Source: CTSOIL-112 sp964293815 | GTDB taxonomy: Bacteria; Pseudomonadota; Gammaproteobacteria; Burkholderiales; Burkholderiaceae | DNA: 61,456 nucleotides | Reading direction: 5' to 3' | Assembly (NCBI GenBank): GCA_964293815.1 | Contig: CAXYYC010000012.1 | Location: forward strand, 1 to 61,456 | In this document: positions 9,111 through 18,607 of the stretch, piece after piece | Layout: each line of letters starts with the position of its first letter | Numbering within the stretch: position 1 is the stretch's first letter | The notes under the pieces: generated by a model | Told to the model about the DNA's origin: nothing | The model's database searches: none | Seen by the model: the letters and a program-made list of their open reading frames with translations, nothing else | Program-made: the position numbers and the translations under genes

Positions 9111-9944
9111 TCAGGCGTGCAATGCCTGCGCGTGATGCGCGATATGCTCACCAATAAAGCTGGCGATGAAGTAGTAGCTGTGATCGTATCCCGGATGTAA
9201 ACGCAAGGTCAGCGGATGTCCAGCAGCCTCACACGCGGCCTGCAATAATTCGGGCTTGAGCTGTTTGACCAAAAACTCATCGGCTTGGCCTTGATCGACC
9301 AACAGCGGTAAACGCTCGGACGCATGGGCGATCAGTTCCACGGTGTCATGCGCTTGCCATGCCAAGCGATCATCCCCCAAATAGGCAGTAAACGCTTTTT
9401 CACCCCACGGCACTTGACTCGGTGCGACAATCGGCGAGAATGCCGACACGCTGCGATACATTGTTGGATGACGCAAAGCCAATGTCAATGCGCCATGCCC
9501 ACCCATGCTGTGGCCTGAAATGGCGCGCGCGCCCGTCACGGGAAAATACTGCTCGATCAAGTTTGGCAACTCTTTAACCACATAATCTTCCATGCGAAAA
9601 TGCGCTGACCACGGCGCTTGCGTCGCATTGAGGTAAAAACCCGCACCTTGCCCCAAATCATACGCCTCGTCATTGGCAACATGCTCGCCACGCGGACTGG
9701 TGTCGGGGGCGACGATGATGACTTTGTGCTGGGCGGCGTATTGTTGCGCACCCGCTTTGGTGATGAAGTTTTGTTCCGTACACGTCAGCCCTGAAAGCCA
9801 ATACAGCACAGGGCATTTTTCACCAGCCAATGCCGCTGGCGGCAAGTACACGCCCACATTCATGTCGCAATCAAGTACCCCACTGCGGTGTTTCCAGACT
9901 TGTTGGCTACCGCCGAAACTGGCGTGTTGTTCAATTCGTTCCAT
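9111..9944 (-). CDS. frmB: S-formylglutathione hydrolase
   Basis: This 277-residue alpha/beta hydrolase of the esterase D family has the nucleophile elbow GHSMGG (Ser ~146), an Asp in VDQGQADEF and the His in GYDHSYYF that complete the triad, plus the LSGLTCTEQNF segment. It hydrolyses S-formylglutathione to formate and glutathione, the second step of glutathione-dependent formaldehyde detoxification in the cytoplasm. It lies 91 bp downstream of the dehydrogenase gene on the same strand and is probably co-transcribed with it. fghA is the alternative name. Confidence 0.93.
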   Translation of the reverse strand: MERIEQHASFGGSQQVWKHRSGVLDCDMNVGVYLPPAALAGEKCPVLYWLSGLTCTEQNFITKAGAQQYAAQHKVIIVAPDTSPRGEHVANDEAYDLGQGAGFYLNATQAPWSAHFRMEDYVVKELPNLIEQYFPVTGARAISGHSMGGHGALTLALRHPTMYRSVSAFSPIVAPSQVPWGEKAFTAYLGDDRLAWQAHDTVELIAHASERLPLLVDQGQADEFLVKQLKPELLQAACEAAGHPLTLRLHPGYDHSYYFIASFIGEHIAHHAQALHA

Positions 9945-10035
9945 GACGATATTTCCTCAATAGCATCAATTCAGGATGCGCCGTGACGCGCAATTGACCG
10001 CGCACCGCGCACAACGGCAACATCCTAACTCGTTA

Positions 10036-11145
10036 TTAATAATGAATCACCGTGCGAATTGATTTACCTTCGTGCATCAAGTCAAATGCTTCGTTGATGC
10101 GCTCCAGCGGCATGGTGTGGGTCACAAACGGTGCCAAATCAATTTTGCCGTGCATCGCATCCTCGACCATGCCGGGCAGTTGTGTACGGCCTTTTACCCC
10201 GCCAAATGCCGAACCACGCCACACGCGGCCAGTGACCAATTGGAACGGACGAGTGGAAATCTCCTGCCCCGCGCCAGCCACACCGATAATAACGCTCTCG
10301 CCCCAGCCTTTGTGACAGCATTCCAACGCCGAGCGCATTACGTTGACATTGCCAATGCATTCAAACGAGAAATCCACACCACCGTCGGTCATGTCCACCA
10401 ATACATCTTGAATCGGTTTGTCATAATCTTTCGGGTTAACGCGGTCGGTCGCGCCCATGCTGCGCGCCAATTCAAATTTACTCGGATTGGTGTCCACGCC
10501 AATGATGCGACCAGCTTTGGCCTGACGCGCCCCTTGAATCACCGCCAGCCCAATACCGCCGAGACCAAACACCGCTACGCTGTCGCCCTCTTTGACCTTA
10601 GCCGTATTGTGTACTGCGCCGATGCCAGTGGTGACGCCACAACCGAGCAAACACACCTGCTCGTGATTGGCCTCTGGATTGATTTTTGCCAATGAAATCT
10701 CATTCACCACCGTGTATTCGCTAAACGTCGAGCAGCCCATATAATGATAAATCGGTTGACCATTGTAGGAAAAACGCGTCGTGCCATCGGGCATCAAGCC
10801 TTTACCTTGAGTCGCACGCACTTTTTGACACAAATTGGTTTTACCCGACAAGCAGAATTTGCATTCGCGGCATTCAGCGGTGTACAGCGGAATCACATGA
10901 TCGCCGGGTTTCAGCGTGGTCACGCCTTCACCGACCTCAACCACCACACCCGCGCCCTCATGCCCGAGCACTGCGGGGAAAATACCCTCTGGATCATCGC
11001 CCGACAAGGTAAACGCGTCGGTATGGCAAACGCCCGTATGCGTGATTTTCACCAAGACCTCGCCTTTGCGTGGCGGCTCCACATCAATCTCAACAATTTG
11101 CAGGGGTTGACCTGCCTCAAAAGCCACAGCTGCGCGTGATTTCAT
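10036..11145 (-). CDS. frmA: S-(hydroxymethyl)glutathione dehydrogenase (class III alcohol dehydrogenase)
   Basis: This 369-residue zinc-dependent enzyme has catalytic zinc ligands in GVCHTD and GHEGAG, the structural zinc cluster CRECKFCLSGKTNLC, and the NAD-binding segment FGLGGIGLAVIQGA. It oxidises S-hydroxymethylglutathione, formed spontaneously from formaldehyde and glutathione, to S-formylglutathione. The start at 11145 has GGAG 6 nt upstream and gives the standard family length; a longer frame from 11187 would begin inside the putative operator. It is also called adhC. An FrmR-like operator lies just upstream. Confidence 0.95.
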   Translation of the reverse strand: MKSRAAVAFEAGQPLQIVEIDVEPPRKGEVLVKITHTGVCHTDAFTLSGDDPEGIFPAVLGHEGAGVVVEVGEGVTTLKPGDHVIPLYTAECRECKFCLSGKTNLCQKVRATQGKGLMPDGTTRFSYNGQPIYHYMGCSTFSEYTVVNEISLAKINPEANHEQVCLLGCGVTTGIGAVHNTAKVKEGDSVAVFGLGGIGLAVIQGARQAKAGRIIGVDTNPSKFELARSMGATDRVNPKDYDKPIQDVLVDMTDGGVDFSFECIGNVNVMRSALECCHKGWGESVIIGVAGAGQEISTRPFQLVTGRVWRGSAFGGVKGRTQLPGMVEDAMHGKIDLAPFVTHTMPLERINEAFDLMHEGKSIRTVIHY

Positions 11146-11187
11146 CGATTTCTCCTTATTCATGGGATAAGCCCCACATTTCAACAA

Positions 11188-11223
11188 ATACTATTAAGCA
11201 GTATAAACATGGGGGCAGTATAA
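11188..11223 (-). promoter_or_regulatory. FrmR/CsoR-like operator upstream of frmA
   Basis: On the minus strand ATACTGCCCCC is followed by TTTATACTGC and then AATAGTAT. FrmR sites in enterobacteria combine ATACT/AGTAT half-sites with a C-rich core, and this site has the same elements. It lies 43 bp before the start codon. The identification is by motif resemblance; no frmR gene is in the window. Confidence 0.5.
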
Positions 11224-11293
11224 ACCTGATAACAAAGCGAAGTCAATCCACATGGTTGCAACAAGTTCATACGCCTTGTTCCAGCAATACGAT

Positions 11294-11326
11294 ACAAAAA
11301 CGGCACAGATTAACTGTGCCATTTTC
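11294..11326 (-). terminator. rho-independent terminator after sstT
   Basis: GGCACAG (11302-11308) and CTGTGCC (11314-11320) form a 7-bp stem. Read on the minus strand the stem is followed by GTTTTTGT. It lies just past the sstT stop codon. Confidence 0.8.
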
Positions 11327-11340
11327 AAAATATGTTGCGT

Positions 11341-12555
11341 TCAAGCCGCCTTCCTACGCTCACCCAGATCCGCCGCAGCGGTAAACAGCACATCGGTGGA
11401 GGAATTCAGTGCGGTTTCACACGAATCCTGCACCACACCGATAATGAAACCGACTGCCACGACCTGCGTGGAAATATCATTGCTGATACCGAATAGGCTA
11501 CACGCCATCGGGATCAACAGCAACGAGCCGCCCGGCACACCCGACGCGCCACACGCGCCAATCGCCGCCAAGATACTCAGCAACAACGCCGTTGGAATAT
11601 CCACCGCGATGCCCAAAGTATGCACCGCCGCCAGCGTCAGCACCGTGATGGTCACCGCCGCACCGGCCATATTAATGGTCGCGCCCAGCGGAATCGACAC
11701 CGAGTAAGTATCCTCGTGCAAGCCCAATTTTTTGCACAGCGCCATATTGACCGGAATATTGGCGGCAGAACTGCGGGTAAAAAATGCGGTGATGCCGCTT
11801 TCGGTCAAACATTGCCACACCAGCGGATACGGATTGCGACGGATTTTCCACCACACGATCAACGGATTGAGCACCAGAGCGACAAACAGCATGGAGCCAA
11901 CCAACACCATCAGCAATTGCGCATATTTGAGCAACTCGCCCAAACCGGTCGTCGCAATGGTTGACGCGACCAAACCAAACACGCCAATTGGCGCCAGACG
12001 AATCACCCAACGCACAATTTTTGAAATCGACTCAGCGCCCTCGTTGAGCAACAATTTGGCATTCGCACTGGCATGGCGCAAGGTAATGCCCAATAAAATC
12101 GCCCAAGTCAAAATACCGATGTAATTCGCGTTAAACAAAGCCTTTACCGGATTGTCCGCCACATTCAACACCAAGGTTTTCAGCACTTCAATGATGCCTG
12201 AGGGTGGCGTTTGCGTCACGTCACCCGTGACCAAAGTCAAATTGGTGGGGAACAAGAAGCTCGCCAATACCGCGACCAAGGCCGCCGCAAAAGTGCCCAA
12301 CACATACAGTACCAAAACGGGCTTGATATATACCTGAGTGCCGCTCTTATGCTGCGCAATCGCATTGGTCACCAAAACCAGAACCAAGATCGGCGCAACA
12401 GCTTTCAAGCCACCGACAAAAAACGCGCCTAAAATTTCAGTCGCTTTGGCCGCCGATGGCGCAATCACCGCCAAAGCAACACCCAAAACCAAGCCAATTA
12501 GAATCTGCTGAACCAAACTGCCTTTGGCCAGTTTTGCCAATAAATTTTTTAACAT
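11341..12555 (-). CDS. sstT: serine/threonine:Na+ symporter
   Basis: This 404-residue dicarboxylate/amino-acid:cation symporter family protein closely resembles E. coli SstT: GSLVQQILIGLVLG near the start, NYIGILTWAI, FFTRSSAANIPVNMALC, SIPLGATINMAGAA, GASGVPGGSLLLIP and DSCETALNSSTDVLF. It imports serine and threonine with sodium through the inner membrane. A TTG at 12564 could extend it by three codons, but AAGG is 9 nt before the ATG at 12555, so that start is preferred. It has its own promoter and terminator and is a single-gene unit. Confidence 0.95.
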   Translation of the reverse strand: MLKNLLAKLAKGSLVQQILIGLVLGVALAVIAPSAAKATEILGAFFVGGLKAVAPILVLVLVTNAIAQHKSGTQVYIKPVLVLYVLGTFAAALVAVLASFLFPTNLTLVTGDVTQTPPSGIIEVLKTLVLNVADNPVKALFNANYIGILTWAILLGITLRHASANAKLLLNEGAESISKIVRWVIRLAPIGVFGLVASTIATTGLGELLKYAQLLMVLVGSMLFVALVLNPLIVWWKIRRNPYPLVWQCLTESGITAFFTRSSAANIPVNMALCKKLGLHEDTYSVSIPLGATINMAGAAVTITVLTLAAVHTLGIAVDIPTALLLSILAAIGACGASGVPGGSLLLIPMACSLFGISNDISTQVVAVGFIIGVVQDSCETALNSSTDVLFTAAADLGERRKAA

Positions 12556-12594
12556 AGTGCCCAACCTTTTTATTTCATTATGAATGAAGCAACA

Positions 12595-12623
12595 ATTATA
12601 AGTAATATGAAATAAAATATGAA
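12595..12623 (-). promoter_or_regulatory. sigma70-like promoter for sstT
   Basis: On the minus strand TTCATA and TATAAT are separated by 17 bp in a very AT-rich stretch, about 40 bp before the sstT start codon. Confidence 0.5.
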
Positions 12624-12731
12624 TTTATTTGATCAATTTTGAAAACTACAAAACTAAAATCTAACAATGCCTCTAAAACAAAAATCTTTACTGAATTTTC
12701 ATTGATTTGAGCTAATGAGTGCCATCAAAAT

Positions 12732-12762
12732 AAAAACAGCGCAGATATTCTGCGCTGTTTTT
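12732..12762 (-). terminator. rho-independent terminator after potI
   Basis: A 14-bp stem made of AAAAACAGCGCAGA and its complement around the loop TAT, with flanking A and T runs that allow function on both strands. It closes the putrescine operon. Its core equals that of the dcuA terminator at 9051. Confidence 0.9.
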
Positions 12763-12778
12763 CTATCAAGCAAAGATA

Positions 12779-13603
12779 TTAGGTCGCATCACGGAATGCC
12801 GCCGCGATCTCCGCCTGACGGCGTTTTTCACGTTTTTGCATCCAGATGCTGCCACTAATCAGGACGACGGATACGACGAACACAATCATTGCACCCAAAG
12901 CCACCACCACCGGTCGCGTACCTTGGCGCGAGTAGTTCATGATCACGTTTGGCAAGGTTTGTACGCCCGGCCCTTTCAGGAACTCGGAGATCACCACATC
13001 ATCGAATGAAATGGTGAACACCAACAACCATGCCGAAACCAAGGATTGCGCGATCATCGGCAAAGTCACAAGGAAAAACACTTGCAAGGGTTTGGCGCCC
13101 AAATCCAGAGCAGCCTCTTCATACGTCAACGACAGCTCGGACAGACGCGCCTTGATGACCACCGTGGCATACGCCGCGCCCAGCAAACTGTGACCCAAGA
13201 TAATCGTCCAGTACGCACCGCCTTGTACATGGAACAAATCTTTGAACACAATCAGCAAGGACAAACCGAGTACCACCTCCGGCATCACCAGCGGTGTATT
13301 CGCCATGCCTGAGAACAAGGTTTTACCGTTGAATTTGCGATAGCGAACCAACACAAACGCTATCAACGTGCCCAGCACCACCGACAACAAGGCAGTGATG
13401 GTGGCCACCCGCAAGGAAGCGAGCAGACCATCAATCACCTGCTGATTTTTAAATAAATCAGCATAATTGTCTAAAGTAAAACCATTCCAGCGCGTTGGCC
13501 GCCCCTTGTTGAATGAGAAGATAACCAGAACGACAATGGGCAAGTACAAAAACAGATAAACCATCGCCATCCACATACGAGAGAACCATTTATAATCTTT
13601 CAT
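12779..13603 (-). CDS. potI: putrescine ABC transporter permease
   Basis: This 274-residue inner-membrane permease is one half of the heterodimeric channel for putrescine import. It has six hydrophobic stretches and the ABC-permease EAA loop (EEAALDLGAKPLQVFFLVTLP, ~170-190), which contacts the ATPase PotG. Its start codon overlaps the potH stop by 4 bp (ATGA), so the two permeases are translationally coupled. It is the last gene of the potF-potG-potH-potI series and is followed by a strong terminator. Confidence 0.92.
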   Translation of the reverse strand: MKDYKWFSRMWMAMVYLFLYLPIVVLVIFSFNKGRPTRWNGFTLDNYADLFKNQQVIDGLLASLRVATITALLSVVLGTLIAFVLVRYRKFNGKTLFSGMANTPLVMPEVVLGLSLLIVFKDLFHVQGGAYWTIILGHSLLGAAYATVVIKARLSELSLTYEEAALDLGAKPLQVFFLVTLPMIAQSLVSAWLLVFTISFDDVVISEFLKGPGVQTLPNVIMNYSRQGTRPVVVALGAMIVFVVSVVLISGSIWMQKREKRRQAEIAAAFRDAT

Positions 13604-14505
13604 TTGACCTCTCCTGCTTCTTCCTGATATTTATTCAGAATCATCATCGGCACCACCACCAAAACGATAATCGAGATAGCCAAGGCAGACGCCAGCGGCC
13701 AATCATTGTTCTGGAAGTATTCACCCGCCAACACACGACCGATCATCAACGTATCCGCACCGCCAAGCAACTGCGGAATCACGTATTCGCCCACACACGG
13801 GATGAACACCAGCAACAGACCGGCGATAATCCCCGCTTTAGACAAAGGCACGGTGACCAAGAAGAACGTTTTGAGCGGAGTCGAACCCAAATCCGCCGCC
13901 GCTTCCCAATAACGTGAATCAATTTTTGACAGGGTTGAGTACAACGGCAAAATCATGAACGGGATGTACACATAAACCATACCGAACAGCAATGAAAACG
14001 AGTTATTCATCATTTTCAAATCTTCACTGATCAAACCCAGGCCATGCAAAGCGCCATTGAGTGTGGTCACAATCACGCCGGAATCACCGAACAACACCTT
14101 GATCGCGTAAATACGGATCAACATGGATACCCAGAACGGCAACATCACGAACAACAACATCGTCGGCTGTTTGTCCTGCGGAGCACGCGCCATAAAATAG
14201 GCGAACGGATAACCGATCAGCAAACACAAAATCGCCGTCAAACCGGCATAAAACACCGAAGACAAATAGGCTGAACGATAAGGGCCACCCTGAATCAGGT
14301 CGGTTAAAATCGGCGCATAGTTATTTTTAAAATGCCAGCCGCCATCCCGGTAAATCGGCAAATAACCACCGCCTTGCACCATTTCCGACACACTCACATT
14401 GAGCAGGTACAAAAACGGAATCATCAGCATCAACAGCAGCCATGTGTACGGGCCACCAATCACCAACCAACGCCCCCATTTTGAGCGCAATAAACTGTTT
14501 CTCAT
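13600..14505 (-). CDS. potH: putrescine ABC transporter permease
   Basis: This 301-residue permease partners PotI. It shows an N-terminal membrane anchor, several further helices, and the EAA loop WEAAADLGSTPLKTFFLVTVP near residue 205. AGGAG lies 7 nt before the start. It is 16 bp downstream of potG and overlaps potI by 4 bp. Spermidine systems (PotB) are similar; the order of genes with a PotF-type binding protein favours putrescine. Confidence 0.92.
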   Translation of the reverse strand: MRNSLLRSKWGRWLVIGGPYTWLLLMLMIPFLYLLNVSVSEMVQGGGYLPIYRDGGWHFKNNYAPILTDLIQGGPYRSAYLSSVFYAGLTAILCLLIGYPFAYFMARAPQDKQPTMLLFVMLPFWVSMLIRIYAIKVLFGDSGVIVTTLNGALHGLGLISEDLKMMNNSFSLLFGMVYVYIPFMILPLYSTLSKIDSRYWEAAADLGSTPLKTFFLVTVPLSKAGIIAGLLLVFIPCVGEYVIPQLLGGADTLMIGRVLAGEYFQNNDWPLASALAISIIVLVVVPMMILNKYQEEAGEVK

Positions 14506-14520
14506 CGCATGCTCCTCAAA

Positions 14521-15636
14521 TTAATAGGACGGCATGACTGGCACAATCGCGCCCGCCGGCCAAGAAACATACACTTTATCGCCCCAAGTGAATTTGTCAC
14601 CGGCGTAGCGTTCCGTGTTTTCATATTGCACTTTGATCACGCGCTTACTGCCTTCCAAGCGTACGTGATACAGGGTGTCGGAGCCGAAATAAACCACCTC
14701 GACCACCTCGCCATAGCACTGATTGCCGCGATGTGCCGGCGGTGTACGCGACAAATCCATTTTTTCCGGACGAATCGCCACCGACAAAACCGTACCCTTT
14801 TCACCCGGAATTGGGTAATCCATCACATGCAAGGCTTCATCGGTCTGAATTTCCACGTGTTGATCGTCATCCACCACGATCTGACCATTTTTGAACAAGT
14901 TCACGTTACCGATAAAGTCGGCCACAAATTCAGTGCGTGGCGTTTCATACACCTCGGTTGGTGTTCCGACTTGCAGCAATGAGCCTTCAGACATCACCGC
15001 AATGCGCGAAGCCATGGTCATCGCTTCCTCTTGATCGTGCGTTACCATCACGCAGGTCACGCCGACTTTTTCAATAATATTGACCAACTCGATTTGCGTC
15101 GCTTCACGCAGTTTTTTATCCAATGCGCCCAACGGTTCATCCAGCAACAACAATTGCGGTTGTTTCACCAAGCTGCGCGCCAAAGCGACACGCTGCTGCT
15201 GACCACCGGATAATTGATGCGGTTTGCGTTTGGCAAATTTGGTTAATTGCGTCAGTTTGAGCACATCGTCCACGCGCTGCGCGATTTCCGCCTTAGCCAC
15301 GCCCTCGCGACGCAAGCCAAACGCAATGTTGTCCCACACATTCAAATGCGGGAACAAAGCGTACGATTGGAACATCATATTGATCGGGCGGTCATACGGC
15401 GGAATTTTGGAAATATCTTCGCCCGCGAGCAAGATTTTGCCCGAAGTGGGGGTTTCAAAGCCCGCCAACATACGCAGCAAAGTGGATTTGCCACAGCCTG
15501 AGCTACCCAACAAGGCAAAAATTTCACCTTTGTCAATGTCAATCGAGACATTGTTCACGGCGGCATGATCGCCAAATTTCTTGACGACGTTTTGTATGCT
15601 TAAAAACGGCTGGCCTTTGTTACCTAATTGAGTCAT
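14521..15636 (-). CDS. potG: putrescine ABC transporter ATP-binding protein
   Basis: This 371-residue ATPase has Walker A LLGSSGCGKSTLLR (~43-56), the ABC signature LSGGQQQRVALARSL (~143), Walker B LLLLDEPLGALD, the switch His in VMVTHDQEEA, and a C-terminal TOBE domain (SVAIRPEKMDL). It drives import through PotH-PotI at the cytoplasmic face. AGGAG precedes the start by 6 nt. The gene is separated from potF by 124 bp that hold a terminator-like hairpin. Confidence 0.95.
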   Translation of the reverse strand: MTQLGNKGQPFLSIQNVVKKFGDHAAVNNVSIDIDKGEIFALLGSSGCGKSTLLRMLAGFETPTSGKILLAGEDISKIPPYDRPINMMFQSYALFPHLNVWDNIAFGLRREGVAKAEIAQRVDDVLKLTQLTKFAKRKPHQLSGGQQQRVALARSLVKQPQLLLLDEPLGALDKKLREATQIELVNIIEKVGVTCVMVTHDQEEAMTMASRIAVMSEGSLLQVGTPTEVYETPRTEFVADFIGNVNLFKNGQIVVDDDQHVEIQTDEALHVMDYPIPGEKGTVLSVAIRPEKMDLSRTPPAHRGNQCYGEVVEVVYFGSDTLYHVRLEGSKRVIKVQYENTERYAGDKFTWGDKVYVSWPAGAIVPVMPSY

Positions 15637-15707
15637 TGTCTGCTCCTTTTAATCTTTTTTATGAATCTGTGTGGTGCTTTGGTGAATCCCAATGCCTATG
15701 ATTCTCA

Positions 15708-15740
15708 AAAAACCCTTGTCTCAAGCGAACAAGGGTTTTT
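15708..15740 (-). terminator. intercistronic terminator/attenuator hairpin between potF and potG
   Basis: AAAAACCCTTGT (15708-15719) and ACAAGGGTTTTT (15729-15740) give a 12-bp stem with a 9-nt loop and, on the minus strand, a T-run. Such a hairpin after the binding-protein gene usually allows partial read-through and protects the upstream mRNA, so PotF outnumbers the membrane components. Confidence 0.8.
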
Positions 15741-15760
15741 CGAGCGATCATCGTATTGAA

Positions 15761-16939
15761 TTATTTGCCTGTTTTGAATTGACGGAATACATCATTCATT
15801 GCGCGTACAGCCGCCTGATCGGATGGTAAACGACGTGGCGCCATGCTGGACAAGTCTTGTGCGCTCAAGAAAATGGTTTTGTTGTCCGCAAATTTCTTGT
15901 CAATCAAACCCGCATCCAATGCTGCTTTGTTCGGAACCGCATAACCCAATTCGTTGGTGATACCGGCCGAATTTTTCGGGTCCAAGGAGTAGTTGATCCA
16001 TGCGTAGGCTTGGTCAACGTTTTTCGCATCCGCAGTGATCGCCATGGTGTCAAAGAACACAATGCCACCGTGACCGGTCAAAACTTTAATATCCGGATTG
16101 CCAGCGCGTTCGGCCGCCATATTCACGTCGCCCGACCATGCCAAGAAGGCGCACAAATTGCCATCAGCAATTTCATTCACAACGCTGGAGTCGCCAAACT
16201 TACGCACATCGCCACGCACTTTTTTCATCATAGCCAAGGCATCTTGATAGTCCGCAGGATTGTTGCTAGACGCATCTTTACCCAAATACTGTAATGCCGC
16301 AGGCAGTACTTCAGATGGTGAATCGAGCATGAAAATACCGCAGGATTTTAGTTTCGAGGTGTATTCTGGCTTGAATACCAAGTCAAATGGATTTTCCGGC
16401 ATTGGCATGTCACCCAAGGCTTTTTTCACTTTGGCTTCGTTGATACCGACGCCAGTGAAACCCCATGCCCACGGTACCAAGTAGTCATTATTCGGATCCA
16501 TTTTGGCGATTTGTGCCATCAGCGCTGGATCGAGGTTTTTGTAATTCGGCAGTTTGGATTTATCGAGTTTTTGAAACTTACCTTGTTTGATCTGGATTTC
16601 GGCAAACGCCGCACCCGGCACAACCACGTCGTAGCCTGAATTACCAGCGATCAATTTGGCATTGAGCGCTTCATCGGTTTCGAATGTGTCGTAATTCACT
16701 TTCGGGCCAACTTCTTCGGTGAAATTAGCGGTAAATTTTTCAGGGATGTATTCCACCCAGTTAAATACGTTCACTTGACCCGTCAATTTGGCCGCTGGTG
16801 CTGCGGCGGCTGGCGCGTCCGCCGGTTTGTCTGCCGGTTTAGCGGCCTCTTTGCTACCGCCACCACAGGCTGACAAAGCGGCAATAGTAAGCGATGCCAA
16901 CAAGGTCATGCCGAAGCGGTTTAATGTGTTCATACTCAT
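15761..16939 (-). CDS. potF: putrescine-binding lipoprotein of the Pot transporter
   Basis: This 392-residue solute-binding protein begins with a lipoprotein signal peptide (lipobox LSAC, Cys ~25) and an Ala/Pro/Lys-rich linker to about residue 50. The mature family 1 polyamine-binding domain follows, beginning VNVFNWVEYIPE, with the conserved WGFTGVGIN and LDSPSEVLPAAL segments. It captures putrescine in the periplasm for PotHI. E. coli PotF is soluble; the lipobox here suggests membrane anchoring. GGAG lies 6 nt before the start. It follows the aminotransferase gene by 200 bp. Confidence 0.9.
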   Translation of the reverse strand: MSMNTLNRFGMTLLASLTIAALSACGGGSKEAAKPADKPADAPAAAAPAAKLTGQVNVFNWVEYIPEKFTANFTEEVGPKVNYDTFETDEALNAKLIAGNSGYDVVVPGAAFAEIQIKQGKFQKLDKSKLPNYKNLDPALMAQIAKMDPNNDYLVPWAWGFTGVGINEAKVKKALGDMPMPENPFDLVFKPEYTSKLKSCGIFMLDSPSEVLPAALQYLGKDASSNNPADYQDALAMMKKVRGDVRKFGDSSVVNEIADGNLCAFLAWSGDVNMAAERAGNPDIKVLTGHGGIVFFDTMAITADAKNVDQAYAWINYSLDPKNSAGITNELGYAVPNKAALDAGLIDKKFADNKTIFLSAQDLSSMAPRRLPSDQAAVRAMNDVFRQFKTGK

Positions 16940-17138
16940 AATGGACTCCTATTTTTAAGACAGGTCAATCAACAAATCGATCATAAAGCAGTGCGCCATG
17001 ATAACAATTAGCTCGCATTCACGACGCACCAACATTCGTCATATCAATTCAAGAATGGTGTATTTCGCACCAATTGGGTATAAAAGAAGGTTATTTATAC
17101 CATTTTTACCGCATCAACTCAAGAAAGTACGGAAATAT

Positions 17139-18521
17139 TTAGTACAGATTTTTCTGTTTCAAATCGGCCAAGGTCGCATCCAATGCTTTGCGCGCCAAAT
17201 CGACCAATTGATCAATTTCCGCATGACTGATAACCAGCGGTGGCGCAATAATCATACGGTCACCGACTGCGCGCATCACCAAGCCGTTGCCAAAGCAATG
17301 ACCGCGACAAATCATACCAACCGCAACGGATTCGTCAAAACGTTCGCCCGTCTCTTTATTTTTCAGTAACTCAAAACCGCCGACCAAACCCAGCGTACGT
17401 GCATCGGCAACCAGCGGGTGATCGTTCAGTGATTCAAACTTTTCCTTCAAATACGGCGCGGTGTCATTTTTCACACGATTAACGATGTCCTGCTCTTGCA
17501 TCAGTTTGATGTTGGCCATCGCCACCGCACAAGCAACCGGATGACCCGAATAGGTGTAACCGTGGTTAAATTCGCCACCTTCCTCGATCAGCACTTTCGC
17601 CACGCGGTCGCCAACCAGTACGCCGCCCAGCGGAATGTAGCCTGAGGTCACGCCTTTGGCAAAGGTAATTAGGTCGGGTTTGAAGCCCATGGTTTCACAG
17701 CCGAACCATGTGCCCAAACGCCCGAAACCGCAGATCACTTCGTCGGAGATAATCAATACGCCGTATTTGTCGCAAATGCGTTGAATTTCTGGCCAGTAGG
17801 TTTTCGGCGGGATAATCACGCCACCTGCGCCTTGCACCGGCTCACCGATGAAGGCGGCCACTTTATCCGCGCCAACTTCGAGGATTTTTTCTTCGAGCCA
17901 ACCCGCCGCGACGATGCCAAATTCGTCTTCGGACACGCCCAGCTTTATGCCATTTTCACGGTAATACGGTTGTTCAATGTGAACGATACCCGGAATCGGC
18001 AGATCGCCTTGTTCGTGCATTCCAGTCATGCCGCCAAGCGACGCGCCCGCGACGGTGGAACCATGATAGGCGTTTTTGCGGCTGATGATGGTTTTACGCT
18101 GTTTTTGCCCTTTGATGTCCCAGTAGCGGCGCACCATGCGCAGATTGGTGTCGTTCGATTCGGAACCAGAGCTGCTGTAAAACACATGGTTAAAGCCTTC
18201 AGGTGCGACCTGCGCCAATAGGCTCGCCAACTCTACAGACGGCGGCGTGGTGGTATTGAAAAAGCTGTTGTAGAACGGCAAAACCTTCATCTGCTCGGTC
18301 GCCGCGTCAATAATTGACTGCTGACCATAGCCCATATTCACGCACCACAGACCGCTCATCGCATCGAGAATTTTCTCGTTATTTGAATCGTATACATACA
18401 CGCCCTCGCCGTGCGTGATGATGCGCGCACCACGCTGTGCCAGCGATTTGGTGTCGGTGAACGGGTGCATAAAGTGTGCAGAATCTTTGGCTTGTAACTC
18501 TTTGGTGTTGATGCTATTCAT
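17139..18521 (-). CDS. spuC: putrescine-pyruvate aminotransferase (class III, SpuC type)
   Basis: This 460-residue PLP enzyme of the class III omega-aminotransferase family has YSSSGSESNDTNLRM, the PLP-contacting DEVICGFGRLG and the Schiff-base lysine in ITFAKGVTSGY. SpuC in Pseudomonas moves an amino group from putrescine (or cadaverine, spermidine) to pyruvate, giving 4-aminobutyraldehyde. Here it lies between puuA and potF on the same strand. This gives the cell a route parallel to the gamma-glutamyl route. Other diamines or beta-alanine are possible substrates; the context makes putrescine most likely. GGGGA lies 5 nt upstream of the start. Confidence 0.85.
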   Translation of the reverse strand: MNSINTKELQAKDSAHFMHPFTDTKSLAQRGARIITHGEGVYVYDSNNEKILDAMSGLWCVNMGYGQQSIIDAATEQMKVLPFYNSFFNTTTPPSVELASLLAQVAPEGFNHVFYSSSGSESNDTNLRMVRRYWDIKGQKQRKTIISRKNAYHGSTVAGASLGGMTGMHEQGDLPIPGIVHIEQPYYRENGIKLGVSEDEFGIVAAGWLEEKILEVGADKVAAFIGEPVQGAGGVIIPPKTYWPEIQRICDKYGVLIISDEVICGFGRLGTWFGCETMGFKPDLITFAKGVTSGYIPLGGVLVGDRVAKVLIEEGGEFNHGYTYSGHPVACAVAMANIKLMQEQDIVNRVKNDTAPYLKEKFESLNDHPLVADARTLGLVGGFELLKNKETGERFDESVAVGMICRGHCFGNGLVMRAVGDRMIIAPPLVISHAEIDQLVDLARKALDATLADLKQKNLY

Positions 18522-18607
18522 GTCTTCCCCTCTTTTAATAATATGATTAAAACAAGTAACTGAATCAATGTGTTATCGAGCAACTACAGTGTCTATCCAC
18601 ACCGTGC

